Source of the DNA: Condylostoma magnum
Taxonomy: Eukaryota; Ciliophora; Heterotrichea; Heterotrichida; Condylostomatidae
NCBI GenBank assembly: GCA_920105805.1
Contig: CAKKTI010000120.1
Coordinates: 3,214-51,658, forward strand
Direction of reading: 5' to 3'
Length of the DNA: 48,445 nucleotides
Both the position numbers and the translations under genes were made by a program. The notes under the pieces are model-generated. The model did no database searches. It saw only the letters and a list, made by a program, of their open reading frames with translations, and was not told where the DNA came from. Numbering within the stretch: the first letter of the stretch is position 1; the number at the start of each line of letters is the position of its first letter. Below, piece after piece: positions 33,333 to 44,200 of this stretch.

Positions 33333-36017
33333 CTAAGCCACATGATCATCTTCTACTATCTCAACTCCTTCACTATGCAAGAAGACCACTCTATGCAGTT
33401 ACCCACTCAACAGTTATAAGTAATCGTAGTACTCCTTGGTATCACTCCCAGTAACATGATCTGCACTAGGAAGTGTAATAAGAATCAGACTTGATGTGTT
33501 ACTCTCTGTCTGAATAGTGTCATTTAATAACTCAAGATTTTCCTATATCAAACTTCTTCCCCTTTACAAGTATTAAATAGTATCTGGAGACAAATGAGAG
33601 TGCTAACTTTCTGCATCTAATTGTGAGAGAATATCAGACCTAGCTTTTATTCCAACGACCCAGTCATTAGAGAACGGCCGTAATGACTCCTCCTATACTC
33701 TTACCACCTTAGTCTGGACATTCATCTTAATTTTTTCATAGAAGAAAAGTTAAACCTTTGTTTCTAGCTCAGGATCTTACAAATCCTACTCACTTACAAT
33801 AAAAACTCTGATCTTACAGCCGTGGAATTACCTATGCTGACTTATCAGGTACCCAAATAACAGTAAAAGGCCGCCATCATGCATTATCCATCATATGTCG
33901 ATTGTTTCATTCTTTGCTTCAGTCTGACAGAAGTTCTGTATATCCTTAAAAATAATCACTGATTTGCCTAAAGCTGACATTAGTTTAATATTGTTAACAA
34001 AAGTTTCAATCTGTTCATCATCCGGGCTCACAGGCATATTAAGTACGAGTGTATTAGGTACTAACCCACCTAAACCAGTGCATTGCATGGAGTAGTTAAT
34101 ACAGTCAGTTTCCTATTTACTGAGGATAAACTTAGGGAAAATTTTCAAGTCATATTAGTACAACACATACTCTAATTCCTACTCCTCATAACTCAGAGCT
34201 GCTTAGGACTCAGAACTATAAACATCTTCATTCACAATTCCTAGATAAATAACCAAACCCCCTCCCTTTCCCACCATTTCTATGCAGTTAAGTAGCTGTT
34301 TAGTGTCATATTGATCACTTTAGTTATTATGATAGCAAAGAAGCTACGGTCTTCAATTAATCGTGGTTTCTTTAGCACTTCGTAAACTATGCAAAACAGA
34401 CATTGTTATTTGATACTTGATGCCTTATAATCCACTCCCAAAACTCTCCTTCATTCCTTGCCAACTTATGAATGCATATATGACTATACATGCAATTAAT
34501 AGCCCAAGAGACCACTGTCAGTCAATCACAAACATGAGGGTAAGGGACAATAACACTCCTATGAGGGAAAACGCTCTGTATATGAATCGTTTATACATAT
34601 TATTGATTCCCTTAGGCCGCCACTTAGGTGGTAAGAATATACAGTATATAAAACAGCACAGATTAATCATAGAAAACATTATCAAAAAGCAAACCGTTAG
34701 TATATTTGCAACAGCATCAAGTGATCCAAGCATTCCTAAGCAGGTTCCTAAAACAACAGTGAAAAAAATAGAGTTGACAGGTGTTCCATTCTTATGCTTA
34801 GTGAATCATTTTGTATTAGGAAGCAACTTATCCTGTGTAATTTACCTCAAAACCTTAGAACCCACTTGCAAGCATACAACTCCCATAGAAATACTAGCTA
34901 GAATAATCCCAGTTTCTATAGGAATCGGTGAGCCTAGTGAAATATCCTTCACTACTTTTCCTCCATCATTGCCAGCCCCTAATCTCCGACCATGCTGTTC
35001 AAAATAATCAAAATTTCCTTTAAGATAATTCCTATGGCCAACTGCTCCCCACATAATCATAAAAAATGCATATAGAAAGTAACTTACTATGATAGTGATA
35101 AAAGTTCCCTTTGTAATACTTTACCCTGGCCTTTACAGCTCTGTAGCTTTGTGAGACCCACTAAAAATACATGCAAAGCATGGGAAGAAGGTTGATATCA
35201 TTACACCAAAGGTAATACCATCATCGTAGTCTGCATATAAATTGTTTTCTAGATTATCAAAGCTAAGGCCTGTAAGTCCATCAGTGTCTTCGATTGGGGC
35301 CAGACTAAGCCCTATAATAAACATTATCATAGTGATTACCACAATTATAAGAAAAACTGGCCCTGATTTCTTTACATATTTAGGGAAATACATCATCATT
35401 GCCCCTACTATCAGCATAGTGAGGAACATAAGGGCTCTTTATGACCCATAGAAGCTTATACCAGATGAGTTATGAAAAACCTCAACGGCTCCAAGAATCT
35501 CAAGCATTGCAAGCAGCAAAAGCCCTGAAAAGTAGAATATTCCTATAGTTCCCCCTATATGCAGCCCGAGGGATCGAGATGCTATGTAATAAGGTCCTCC
35601 TTCTGTATAAAAGTTACTGTCTAACGAAACCCCAGAGGTAACAATAGCTCCGAGGGAGTAAACTGTCAAAAAGGCAGCCAAAAATGAAACTGAGATGACT
35701 AATAAAGACTAAATAATGCCAGCTTGTCCCACTATTCAGTAGAATCTTAAAAATATAATAATTCCTCACAAATTTTCACATGTGGGAACAATTACACCTT
35801 TAAATGTATTGAGTTTATGCTGGTTAGTCTCGGACGGCCTAGATGATAGAAAATTTAATGCTGATTATTTGTAAAAGCTTTGTCTTTGCTTCCTTTATAG
35901 CGTGTTTTAGTTTTAAATCGATTCCTAATGGCTCTACTCATCGTTAGTTGCTATTTCTCTCTCCTATTAGGCCTGTCCTCCGAATTTAATCCTATTCTTC
36001 TTATCTTTATTTTGCAT
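33333..36017 (-). CDS. SLC12-family cation-chloride cotransporter
   Basis: 894 aa secondary transporter for Cl- coupled to K+ (and possibly Na+). The Gln-rich N-terminus leads to TM1, GVIVPTCENLWGIIIFLRFY followed by WIVGQAGI, which fits the SLC12 TM1 signature; both Trp here are TGA. Further landmarks are EGGPYYIASRSLGLHIGGTI with IGIFYF, the loop-TM6 motif FGVMISTFFPCFACIFSGSH, GTPVNSIFFTVVLGTCLGML, and the long cytoplasmic C-terminus (residues ~560-894) typical of KCC/NKCC, with GGLVIYLGIVNED and NDTIQTESNTSSLILITLP. About 11-12 TM helices. The subtype is not decided, though KCC is plausible. Likely used for osmotic and volume control. The frame ends TAG TAA (33335 down to 33330). A 159-nt spacer separates it from the CEP350-like start. 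Confidence 0.9.
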
Positions 36018-36047
36018 ATTTAAATATTATTCTTGGCTGATATAAAA
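36018..36047. promoter_or_regulatory. 30-nt spacer between SLC12 and ribosomal P2 starts
   Basis: The complete divergent spacer. gatataaaa abuts the P2 ATG and aatatttaaat abuts the SLC12 ATG. A ribosomal-protein gene, expected to be strongly expressed, thus has at most 30 nt of private upstream sequence, so its promoter must be tiny or lie within the SLC12 5' coding region. Confidence 0.45.
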
Positions 36048-36380
36048 ATGAAGTATTTAGCAGCCTACGCTCTTTTATGACTAGGAGGTAATGAATCCCC
36101 TACACTTAATGACCTGAAAAGAGTATTTGACTAAATGAACGCTGATTTTGATTGGTATGAAGCTGAAAGAATAGTAGAAAATTCTGAAGGTAAATCCCTG
36201 GATGAAATAGTCTAATGAGGAGCTAGACGATTGCAAAAAATAGGAAACTCAATGGCTTCTTTATCAAATTAATAAGTATCATTAGAAAACTAATAGCCAG
36301 TTAAAGAATTAATAAATGAGGCGGATATAGAGGATGCAATAGAAGGTGGTATGGATTTATTTGGAGATGATGATTGGTAG
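36048..36380 (+). CDS. RPLP2: 60S acidic ribosomal protein P2
   Basis: 110 aa, the normal size. Stalk protein of the large ribosomal subunit that recruits translational GTPases. The N-terminal dimerisation domain is typical: MKYLAAYALLWLGGNESPTL, DLKRVFDQMNADFDWYEAER, GKSLDEIVQWGARRLQ (compare the LLxLGGNxSPS and GKDxxElIAQG motifs; the conserved Gln is TAA). An acidic linker leads to the tail GGMDLFGDDDW, which differs from the canonical eukaryotic DDDMGFGLFD. The size and the convergent FAM227-like gene, ending 4 nt away, require that TAG 36378-36380 be a real stop; this is strong evidence that TAG terminates here while coding for Gln elsewhere. Confidence 0.93.
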
Positions 36381-36384
36381 ATAA

Positions 36385-37632
36385 TTACTTAATATTTCTT
36401 TTATATAACTCATAAGCACTGGGAAAATCCTTCAATCTGTTACGCATATGCAGCATGTCTTAAAAGCACGGTGATTATTCAATTCCTGATCTTGAAATGC
36501 CCTGGCCTAGTTTAAAATTCTTTACCAGTCTGTGTTAACTGCTTAATCTGAGCTGTCTTTCTTAGTCCCTTTTCTGTCTATTTTACAGTCTTTTTTCCTC
36601 GTTGTACTTTTTCTCACAGTGCTAAGTAAGAAGGACTATAGACCGTGGGAGTTTTTCCTTGTATTAGTACCTACAGTGAGGAGTAGAGTATCCTCTTTAT
36701 AAAGCTGAGCTTTCATTTTAATTAGGCTTTGGGAGATTTTAAGGGATGTTTTTAGAAAGCATTGGACTTACCCCAGCACAGTTGAACAGTTTAGGCTGTG
36801 ATTCCTGCAGCAGAGATTTTGATAAAGAATGTCCAAGTTGATTAGACTCTACTATCCTTTGCAGGGCATGCACACTTTTAGGAGCCTTTTATACAGACTA
36901 AGGCCGCTTTTCTACAGTTTATTAAAATACAGATTTGTTGAGGCCCAGGAGCTCTTCAGCGAATTTAACACCCTTGTAAACTCCTTACATCTTCTGTTTT
37001 ATGTCTTTTGGGATGTTTCCCTGGTCATCTAGCTTTTTGGTTTAGTGAAATTGCGTATAACCTAAGAAATTAGAGCCGAAGTATCGCACTACTGTATGCT
37101 TTATGAAGGGATCAGTTACTGTTAGTCCCATGAATTCGAAGTATACGAGTTAGTATGTGTCGTATATTATTCTCAAGTCTATATTGTGGCGTGATCCTTT
37201 AAACATGTCCCAGAACTCGTGGTGGATGCAATGACTTAGAACTATGGGTAAAATTTCAAACAGTTTTTCTTTACGAGGCTGTACTCTAGCAACTAGTAGT
37301 TAAGAATAGGCCTTTTTTAACTTATTCTTGTAGAATTTTTATTATATTCGAGTCGTGTTGTTATGGAATTTTGTACATACGAATAATCAGTATAATTAAG
37401 ACAGTATTTGTTCAATCTTACCAATCTCAAAAAAGCTTTTAAATACAATTTTTCACGATCGCCTAATCTTTAAGTTCTCAACTGCATAGTTAAATTTCTC
37501 TAGTAGCTAAGTCTTACATGGATACGGATCATCTATTGAAAAGTTTAGATCCTCAACATATAAGTGCTAATTTTCTCCCTATTCTGAGCTTGAATCACTG
37601 CTAGAAAATTAAGAGTAATCAGATCTGTCCAT
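36385..37632 (-). CDS. FAM227-like protein (FWWh domain, tentative)
   Basis: 415 aa. An acidic Ser-rich N-terminus (MDRSDYSQFSSSDSSSEQGE) precedes a globular region: FKSFFEIGKIEQILSQLYWL, FVCTKFHNNTTRIQQKFYKN, KLKKAYSQLLVARVQPRKEK and LFEILPIVLSHCIHHEFWDM followed by FKGSRHNID. The aromatic LYWLF and the IVLSHCIHHEFWDMF pattern recall FAM227 proteins, which are linked to sperm/cilia in animals, but the match is from memory and weak. The C-terminus is basic and disordered, with repeated Arg/Gln. Stop TAA 36385-36387, 4 nt from the P2 stop. Its ATG is 5 nt from the divergent CNB-protein ATG. Confidence 0.5.
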
Positions 37633-37637
37633 TTTAT
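37633..37637. promoter_or_regulatory. 5-nt gap between divergent start codons
   Basis: The sequence cat-tttat-atg places two divergent ATGs five bases apart; each ATG is preceded by the same ATAAA/TTTAT bases read in opposite senses. Unless one protein starts further inside (the next in-frame Met of the plus gene is near 37737), the promoters of both genes must lie inside coding sequence. Confidence 0.4.
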
Positions 37638-39725
37638 ATGAAAAAGTTTCCGGTAAAAGAGTGCAAAGACCATAAGTTTTGCAATTACCCCTTTGTAACA
37701 CAAGATATCAGTAGATCTCAAACACCTGATCTAAAATCTATGATGCCTATTATAAAGAGAACTAAAATGCGAAATCTTTCAGAGTATGGAATTATGCCAA
37801 GTAGTTTGCACCCCATGGAACTTAGCACGGATTTCGTGTAAAAGATAGAAAGCAATATAGAAGATAATATTAATAGCAGTAAAAGATTCACTGAGGAGTT
37901 TAGTATACCCAACTGAGTGTAATAAAGCATCAATAGAAAGTGGAAGTTTTACCCGGAAAAAAAGCCATTCTTACTCCCATAAAATCTTCACTCATATCTT
38001 CAAAATGAATTTAAAAGAATTCATAGATAGAATAAGACTAAAAAAGGAGATAGTGAACTGATATCTGTTAGGGAAATTTAAAGTCTAATAAATAACAGTG
38101 TAGATTGAAGCTAACTAGAGCCAAAGCTACAGAAACCTTAGAAAATAGTAAGAAAGAAGTAAATCATAATTGGAAGGAATACAAGCTTTAATAGAAATAG
38201 AACAAGAAAGTAAGCAGATGTAAGAAATATTATCAAACGGTAATTAGAAAGAAAAAAGAGAGTCTTATTCTCGAACTAAGAGACTTAAAATAATTTTAAT
38301 AAGGAGTCATCAAAGGCAGAGTTTATAATAACTAATATACTGGATAAAAATATACCATTACAAGATTTAATGAAAGATAGGAATTTCCCAGCAGATTTAA
38401 AGCCATCTAAAATCGGATTGGCTGAGATATAAAGAGAAACTCAGCCTATCTAAAAGTTTCTGAAATCAGTAAAAATAACTAATAAAAACGTGAGTTTTAA
38501 GTAGAAAATAGAAAACAATTAATTTATGATATGATATGTAAGAGGATTTTAATACTAGCAACAAAAAAGATACGAGTTATCCATTGATTCTTATAAATAA
38601 GCGATTAATTTAAAATCAGACTTTTTTAATGCTAAGATAAACTTAATATGTGTTCTGGATATAATAGGTTCATGAGAATTAGCAAGAAGGTGGCTAATAA
38701 GGTAAAATACACTCAGCATTTTATAAGAAGAGTAAATGTTATACTGGAAACTTTATGCTTTCGCGTTATTATCCCTTAAATTAGGAGATATTGGGGATTG
38801 TCTGTATATTTGTGAAAGATTAATAAATAGCAATAATGCAGAATAATAACGTAAAGCTAGGTACTTGTGTGTAATATGCTACAGATTTCTAGAAGACTAT
38901 TAGAATGCTAGTTTATAATACAAGGAATTTTTAGTACTTGATAAGCTGGATAAAAAAATAAGGAATACTCATCAAGTAAATATTAATGAATTATCAAGAT
39001 TATTCTAAGGAAATGTATTGAAAGAATGCTATGAGTTGTATAATAAAGAAACTATTAAAGCAAGCAGCTTAATACAAATAAACAAAGATTACATATATGT
39101 TTTCTTTTAAGGAAAATTAAGTATGAATTGTCATAAAAATAAAAAGGGCTAGACTAACACTATTTGGAAAATTATGCCTGGTCAAATAATTGATTATTAG
39201 TAACATAATTAATTAATAGATGATAATGAGATATTTGCATGGGGTAGCACTGATGTTTTATATTGTAAAGTTGAGCAATAAGATTTTAAAAGAATATAAA
39301 ACAAGCATAAAAATTACAAAATAGCTGTTCTTTCTTCAGTACTTTAAAGTTTTCCAGCCTTTAAAACGTTCACAATATAAACAATTGAATTAATTGCTTA
39401 TAATTTGAAAATAGTAAATTATAATAAAGGATATTAAATAGATAATCAAAATTTTGGAATCATATTAAGTGGGTGATGTGAACTTAAAAGGTAAAATGGA
39501 AGTCATATAAAATATTTAGGAAGAGGAGACTGTATATAAGAGCATAATTTAAATTAAGTTATACCAACATTATGCAAATCTGGATTTTTATAAGTGTATT
39601 AAGATATGGAAGTAGGATATATTAATGAAAATGTATACAAGTATATACCATTTTTTGAGTTGCAAAAGATTGTTGTACATAATTCGAAAGAGATTAATAG
39701 ACTTAAAGAAAAAGTTAATAGATAG
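37638..39725 (+). CDS. TPR and cyclic-nucleotide-binding-domain protein
   Basis: About 695 aa. A basic disordered N-terminus of ~290 residues leads to TPR-like helices (YELSIDSYKQAINLKSDFFN, AKINLICVLDIIGSWELARR, KLGDIGDCLYICERLI, DYQNASLQYKEFLVLD). Two cNMP-binding-like units follow. The first includes KASSLIQINKDYIYVFFQGK and WKIMPGQIID. The second has LSSVLQSFPAFKTFTIQTIE, LIAYNLKIVNYNKGYQIDNQ and NFGIILSGWCELK. The phosphate-binding cassette residues (G-E-x-A ... R-A) are not evident, so ligand binding is doubtful. Similar TPR-CNB proteins occur in ciliates and other flagellates. Stop TAG 39723-39725 or TAA 39774-39776. The following 270 nt look non-coding. Confidence 0.68.
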
Positions 39726-39995
39726 GATAATAAATGTTTTAATATATGTTTAATAAAAACTATATATAATAGTTAAATTTTGTGGAATTATATCTAATAC
39801 ACCTTGAATTAAAATGATAATATCTACTTCCCATACAAGTCTGATAATAAAACAATCTTAATGCAGTTATATATCAAACCTTATGTCCAAAACTCACTTC
39901 ATCATTTCCTATAATATATAATAGATAATCCAATTTACCTAACCAATTTTATCCCCTTAACCATTTTCCCTCAAAGCTTAATACCAGCAGTTAAA

Positions 39996-41180
39996 ATGGA
40001 CAATTCCTCTTAACAATGAACCAGCTACCTCTAAGAATACGAAACCAAACGCTCCACGCTTCCCTGAACCGAAGCTCCTCCAGTACAGCGAGTGCGTCAC
40101 AGCGACGTGAAAGCTAAAGAAACTCTATACAACCCAATTCTTCAAACATACAAAAACCCTTAAACAGTAATTTTTACCCAGGAAGCTTAAATACGACAAC
40201 ACGAAGACAAAAGGATGGTAACAACATTAGCCCAAAACAAGGACAGGGCCCTACGATACGAGTAGGTTTTCAATGTAATAAATTTAGAAAACAAACTCCA
40301 AGGTTTAGAAGGGCAGCCGGGATACCCTGAGGAGAAGGAACAATAGCCAGTGCGCTCTGAAGCAGCAACTTCTAAGGCAAAGTACAACATAATCTCTAAT
40401 CTTGACTTCCATGACCACAGTTACCTGCCTCCAGAGCAGCGCCCACCTAAGGAAGAAGAGAAATCCAGATAATATACAATAAGTGCAGTGGAGTACAGGG
40501 ATTTCGATATAATAACAAACCGTTATCTGTAAAATCACGATACTAAGGTACATAGTGACTCATTGCAGTATAAACACGAAGCAGCTGCTAAGTACTGGAA
40601 AACGCATGATTATGACATAGTCAAAGGTGAGTTTGTTGATGAGGATAAGGAATAGGAGTTTCTTGCGGAAAGGGAGGAAAAGGCTAAGGTTCATGGTAAG
40701 GATTAAATTGAAAGACTACCATATAGAGTAAAGTATAGTGAAAGTGCACTGTATCAGCCTATTAATATGACAGTAGTAGATGAGTAGAGATTATATGAAA
40801 TTGATATGAAGAATAAGCTAACTAAGTAGAGATATGAGTGGAAGTATGATTTAGAGCAAGATTATAGGATAAGAGACGCGGAGTAGCAGGAAAGGGCAAA
40901 TGTACAGGCATTGAATAGGAAGAATCATAAAAGGTATAATGAGACTAGAGAAAGAGGGTATAATATCATAAGTAATAATCCCTTTGAGGGAAGATATGCT
41001 GAGAAATTAGTACCCCTATAAACAAAACCCTAGCCTGGAGTTTGGGAGAAAGCTATGGCCTATTCACTTAATCAAGGGGGAAATTCGAGATAATCAAGTT
41101 AATAGCAGCCTAAAATGTCTGTTCCTCATAGTAAAGGCCCTTCTTCCCAGATGTCAATTAGAAGTTCCGGATTTAGATAG
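39996..41180 (+). CDS. Conserved charged protein, possibly ciliary
   Basis: 394 aa, starting MDNSSQQWTSYLQEYETKRS. The composition is highly charged and aromatic: EYRDFDIITNRYLQNHDTKV, KYWKTHDYDIVKGEFVDEDK, EKAKVHGKDQIERLPYRVKY and ALYQPINMTVVDEQRLYEID. The repeated [YF][DN]I-x-x-[NG] pattern (also RGYNIISNNPFEGRYA) and the even spread of Tyr, Lys and Glu are typical of axonemal or flagellar-associated proteins, but I cannot name the family. No membrane segment. It ends at tandem TAG TAA (41178-41183). The next gene on the same strand starts 105 nt later. Base composition here is more GC-rich than in neighbouring genes. Confidence 0.65.
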
Positions 41181-41285
41181 TAAACATGGCAAATTTATAA
41201 ATCCTTGCTTTAATTCACCTATATATACCAATCTAAGCTTTCTACACATATTTAAACCTACATACAGCAATGGATAGAATTAAAA

Positions 41286-44200
41286 ATGCAGGGACATACG
41301 GACGAATTTGAGTATTTGAAAAATTAGAACGATGAAGAGGAGCTAGAGGACCAGCAAGGCGAAACTAAAGATCAGATTTTGAAAATCCTTAAATACAAGC
41401 TATTTGGGCTATTTTTCCGCTTAAATACACTGAAAGTCTCCGTGGCCATTCACTACTACATGCTAATGGTAGGAATCGAGGCCTTTTAACTTCTAACTTT
41501 GGCCCTGGTGGACGGCAACTACAGCACACATGGGCCGTATGAGGATGACTCGCCTTGGAATCTTGACCAGACGCAATGGCTTATCGATGTATGCTGAGTG
41601 TTTAGGATTGACCGGTACTTCAGGAACAGCCACGTCAGCTTCATCGTCTTAATGAGCATTTTCGGGTTTTTAATAGCCAGTACAATTGCACTTGGCGTCG
41701 TTTTAGCCTGGGATATGAGAAACAATTCATCAATTTTTAACTTCTTAGTGAAATTGCTGAAAACACTTATAACACTGCTTACTAATATTTTGTTCATTCC
41801 TGTAATAGACACTTTTGCATTTGCTATAAAATGCTCGCTAAGTAATGATGAAGATGTGTGTCTTGATCTGGAAGAGGGCTATGTGTACATGATTCTTTAT
41901 GTATTTGCAACTTGTATTTTTATAGGAATAATTGCTCTATCAGCGATGCTGTATTACGACTTTTGCTGTATTTGTGGTGGGATTATGGCAAAACCTCATG
42001 CTAGGTTTAAGCTTTTAAGATTGGCCTCATATACAGTGATTATTTTCTCGTATTACTTCATAACAACTGAAGGTAAGGTGATTCTTTTCTTGGTAATTTC
42101 ACTGCTCATAGGGCTTATTCTATGCTACGTGTTTACCCAATACATGCCTTATTTCAATAGACGAATGTGCAATATGAGACTAGCATCTGCTGTGTCCTTT
42201 ACATCTGCGGTTTTCTGTATGTTGATAGGAGAGTTTTTCAGAAGTACTGATTAAACAAACAGCTCAGTCACCATGTTATTTTACTTCTTAACTCCGTGTC
42301 TTATATAAATAACATAGCTAGCAATGATGAAAAGAGGGAAAATCTTAGCAGAAAGGAAAATCCAATAAATAACAAATCCTTACTAAGTAGAAATAAAAGC
42401 TAGAATGCTTATATATGAGTAGGAAAGTGTTAATAACAGAAATGTGAAGTCAATTTACGGGGAAAATGATGAAGAGGAGAATCAGGAGTACCAGGATTTG
42501 CAGGCTAAAACTAAATAAGAAATTGAGTCTTTGTTCAGCGAGGCATTCAAGAAATTCCCTAATTCTGAGTTCCTTTATCTATGGTCTGGACTACTACAAC
42601 TTCACATATTTGAAAATTACATCCTAGCTATGGTTCAGTGCTTTAAAGGACTAGTGATTGCAAATAAACTTGACACATAATACGCTTTATATCAATTCAG
42701 AAGAACTGCTGAGAGTTTTTACAAAGCACATATGAAAGACGATGCATATGATTATGAACTTTTTGAAAAAACCTAACAAAGTGCTACTAAGAATGATGAG
42801 GCTGTTACTAGGTCTTAATACAACTTCTGGCTAGAATTGGAGTCAAAAACACCTAAGATACAAAAATTAACTAAGTTAGCAGGAGAAACAGCACATTTGA
42901 TAACTGTGACTAAATCAAACTATCAAAAACTGTTAAAGCTAAACTCCAAAAACGCCTAGGCTCTGCGCATGTACGGTGGATTCTTAACAAGTCTTAACAA
43001 CTTTAGTGATATAGGCCAAAGGTACTTATAAAAGGCAGAAATGCAAGACGAGGCTTAAAGCAAAAATATGAATGCCAATGTAATGAACAGTCTTACTCAG
43101 CCTTTATCTTTCTTCGATAACGACAATGCGATTATACGAATATCAGGAGAGTTTGAAACCATTGGAGAGATTTAAAAGGCAAATTCAATGGCGTGTAATG
43201 TTTTAGGGTATTTGCAGGCTGAATTGGTAGGAAGGAACATTTCTCTTATAATACCCCAGCCGTTTGGAGACCAACATGATGAGTATATGAAGAAGTTCCT
43301 AGAGGCAGGAAAGTACTCGATTATAGACAACTAAAACCTCGTTCTATACTTCACCCATAAGAACAGTAATATATTCGAAGCCCGTCTCCTAGTAAAAGTA
43401 GTTCCCAATGAAGGATAACCACCCTTCCTATCTGCAATCATCAAGCCAACCAATGCTGAAAACGATACGATTCTGATGAACAGTGACTACGTCATAACAG
43501 GCTTCACAGCCAACTGCTCCGAATTATTTGAATTACAGTCCACTAAAAACTAGGAACAAAAGATAACTAATATAATAGCCCGTTTTGATGAGATAAAGGA
43601 AGAAATGATGAGTGAAGATGGTGTGGAGTATGACCATGATTTCAACAATTGCACATTTAAGCTGAAAATCCGCCTATTTCCCTTAGTAATCGGCCAAGCA
43701 ACTGCCAACCTCCTAAAGATTTTCATACTGAACAAAAAAGAAGCAGATGATACTGGTAACTTCGACTATGCCTAAAAGGACAATTTCGATAAACCTGTAA
43801 GCATCCTTTAACCGTAAAGCAAAAACGACGTTGTAAGCCCAGATGACGTCCAAGTAAAGGACAGTACTAGTAGTACACAGTCTAAGAACCAAAAACAGGA
43901 CAGTCAAAGCAGTGAGGAAGATGACAGTGAAGAATATACACTAGAAAGCGGTGAAAGCGAGTCTGGGGAAAGCGAAGACTCTGAGTCAAAGGAAGTAAAG
44001 CCTGAAGGAGTGCATCTTAGAAGCAATGAGGAATCTAAAAGCAGCCATGCATCACACCCTGATCTAAATGTACCGGAAGGAGAAGCTGTGCCACAGGTAA
44101 AACAGGAATCATCAGACAAGTATAGGGTTAATGACTCCGATGACTCTTAGGAAAGCGATGAGGAGTCTGAGGAGTCGGAGGAGTCGGAGGAAGAGGAGGA

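Noticed and set aside
34417-35007. 196-aa plus-strand open frame with ordinary stops
   Set aside because: It lies antisense to the SLC12 transporter, whose TM motifs are unmistakable on the minus strand; the plus translation has no family features.
41270-41360. An earlier ATG for the TmcB-like gene (MDRIKNAGTYGR)
   Set aside because: It is in another frame from the 1691-codon reading; the ATG at 41286 is in frame.
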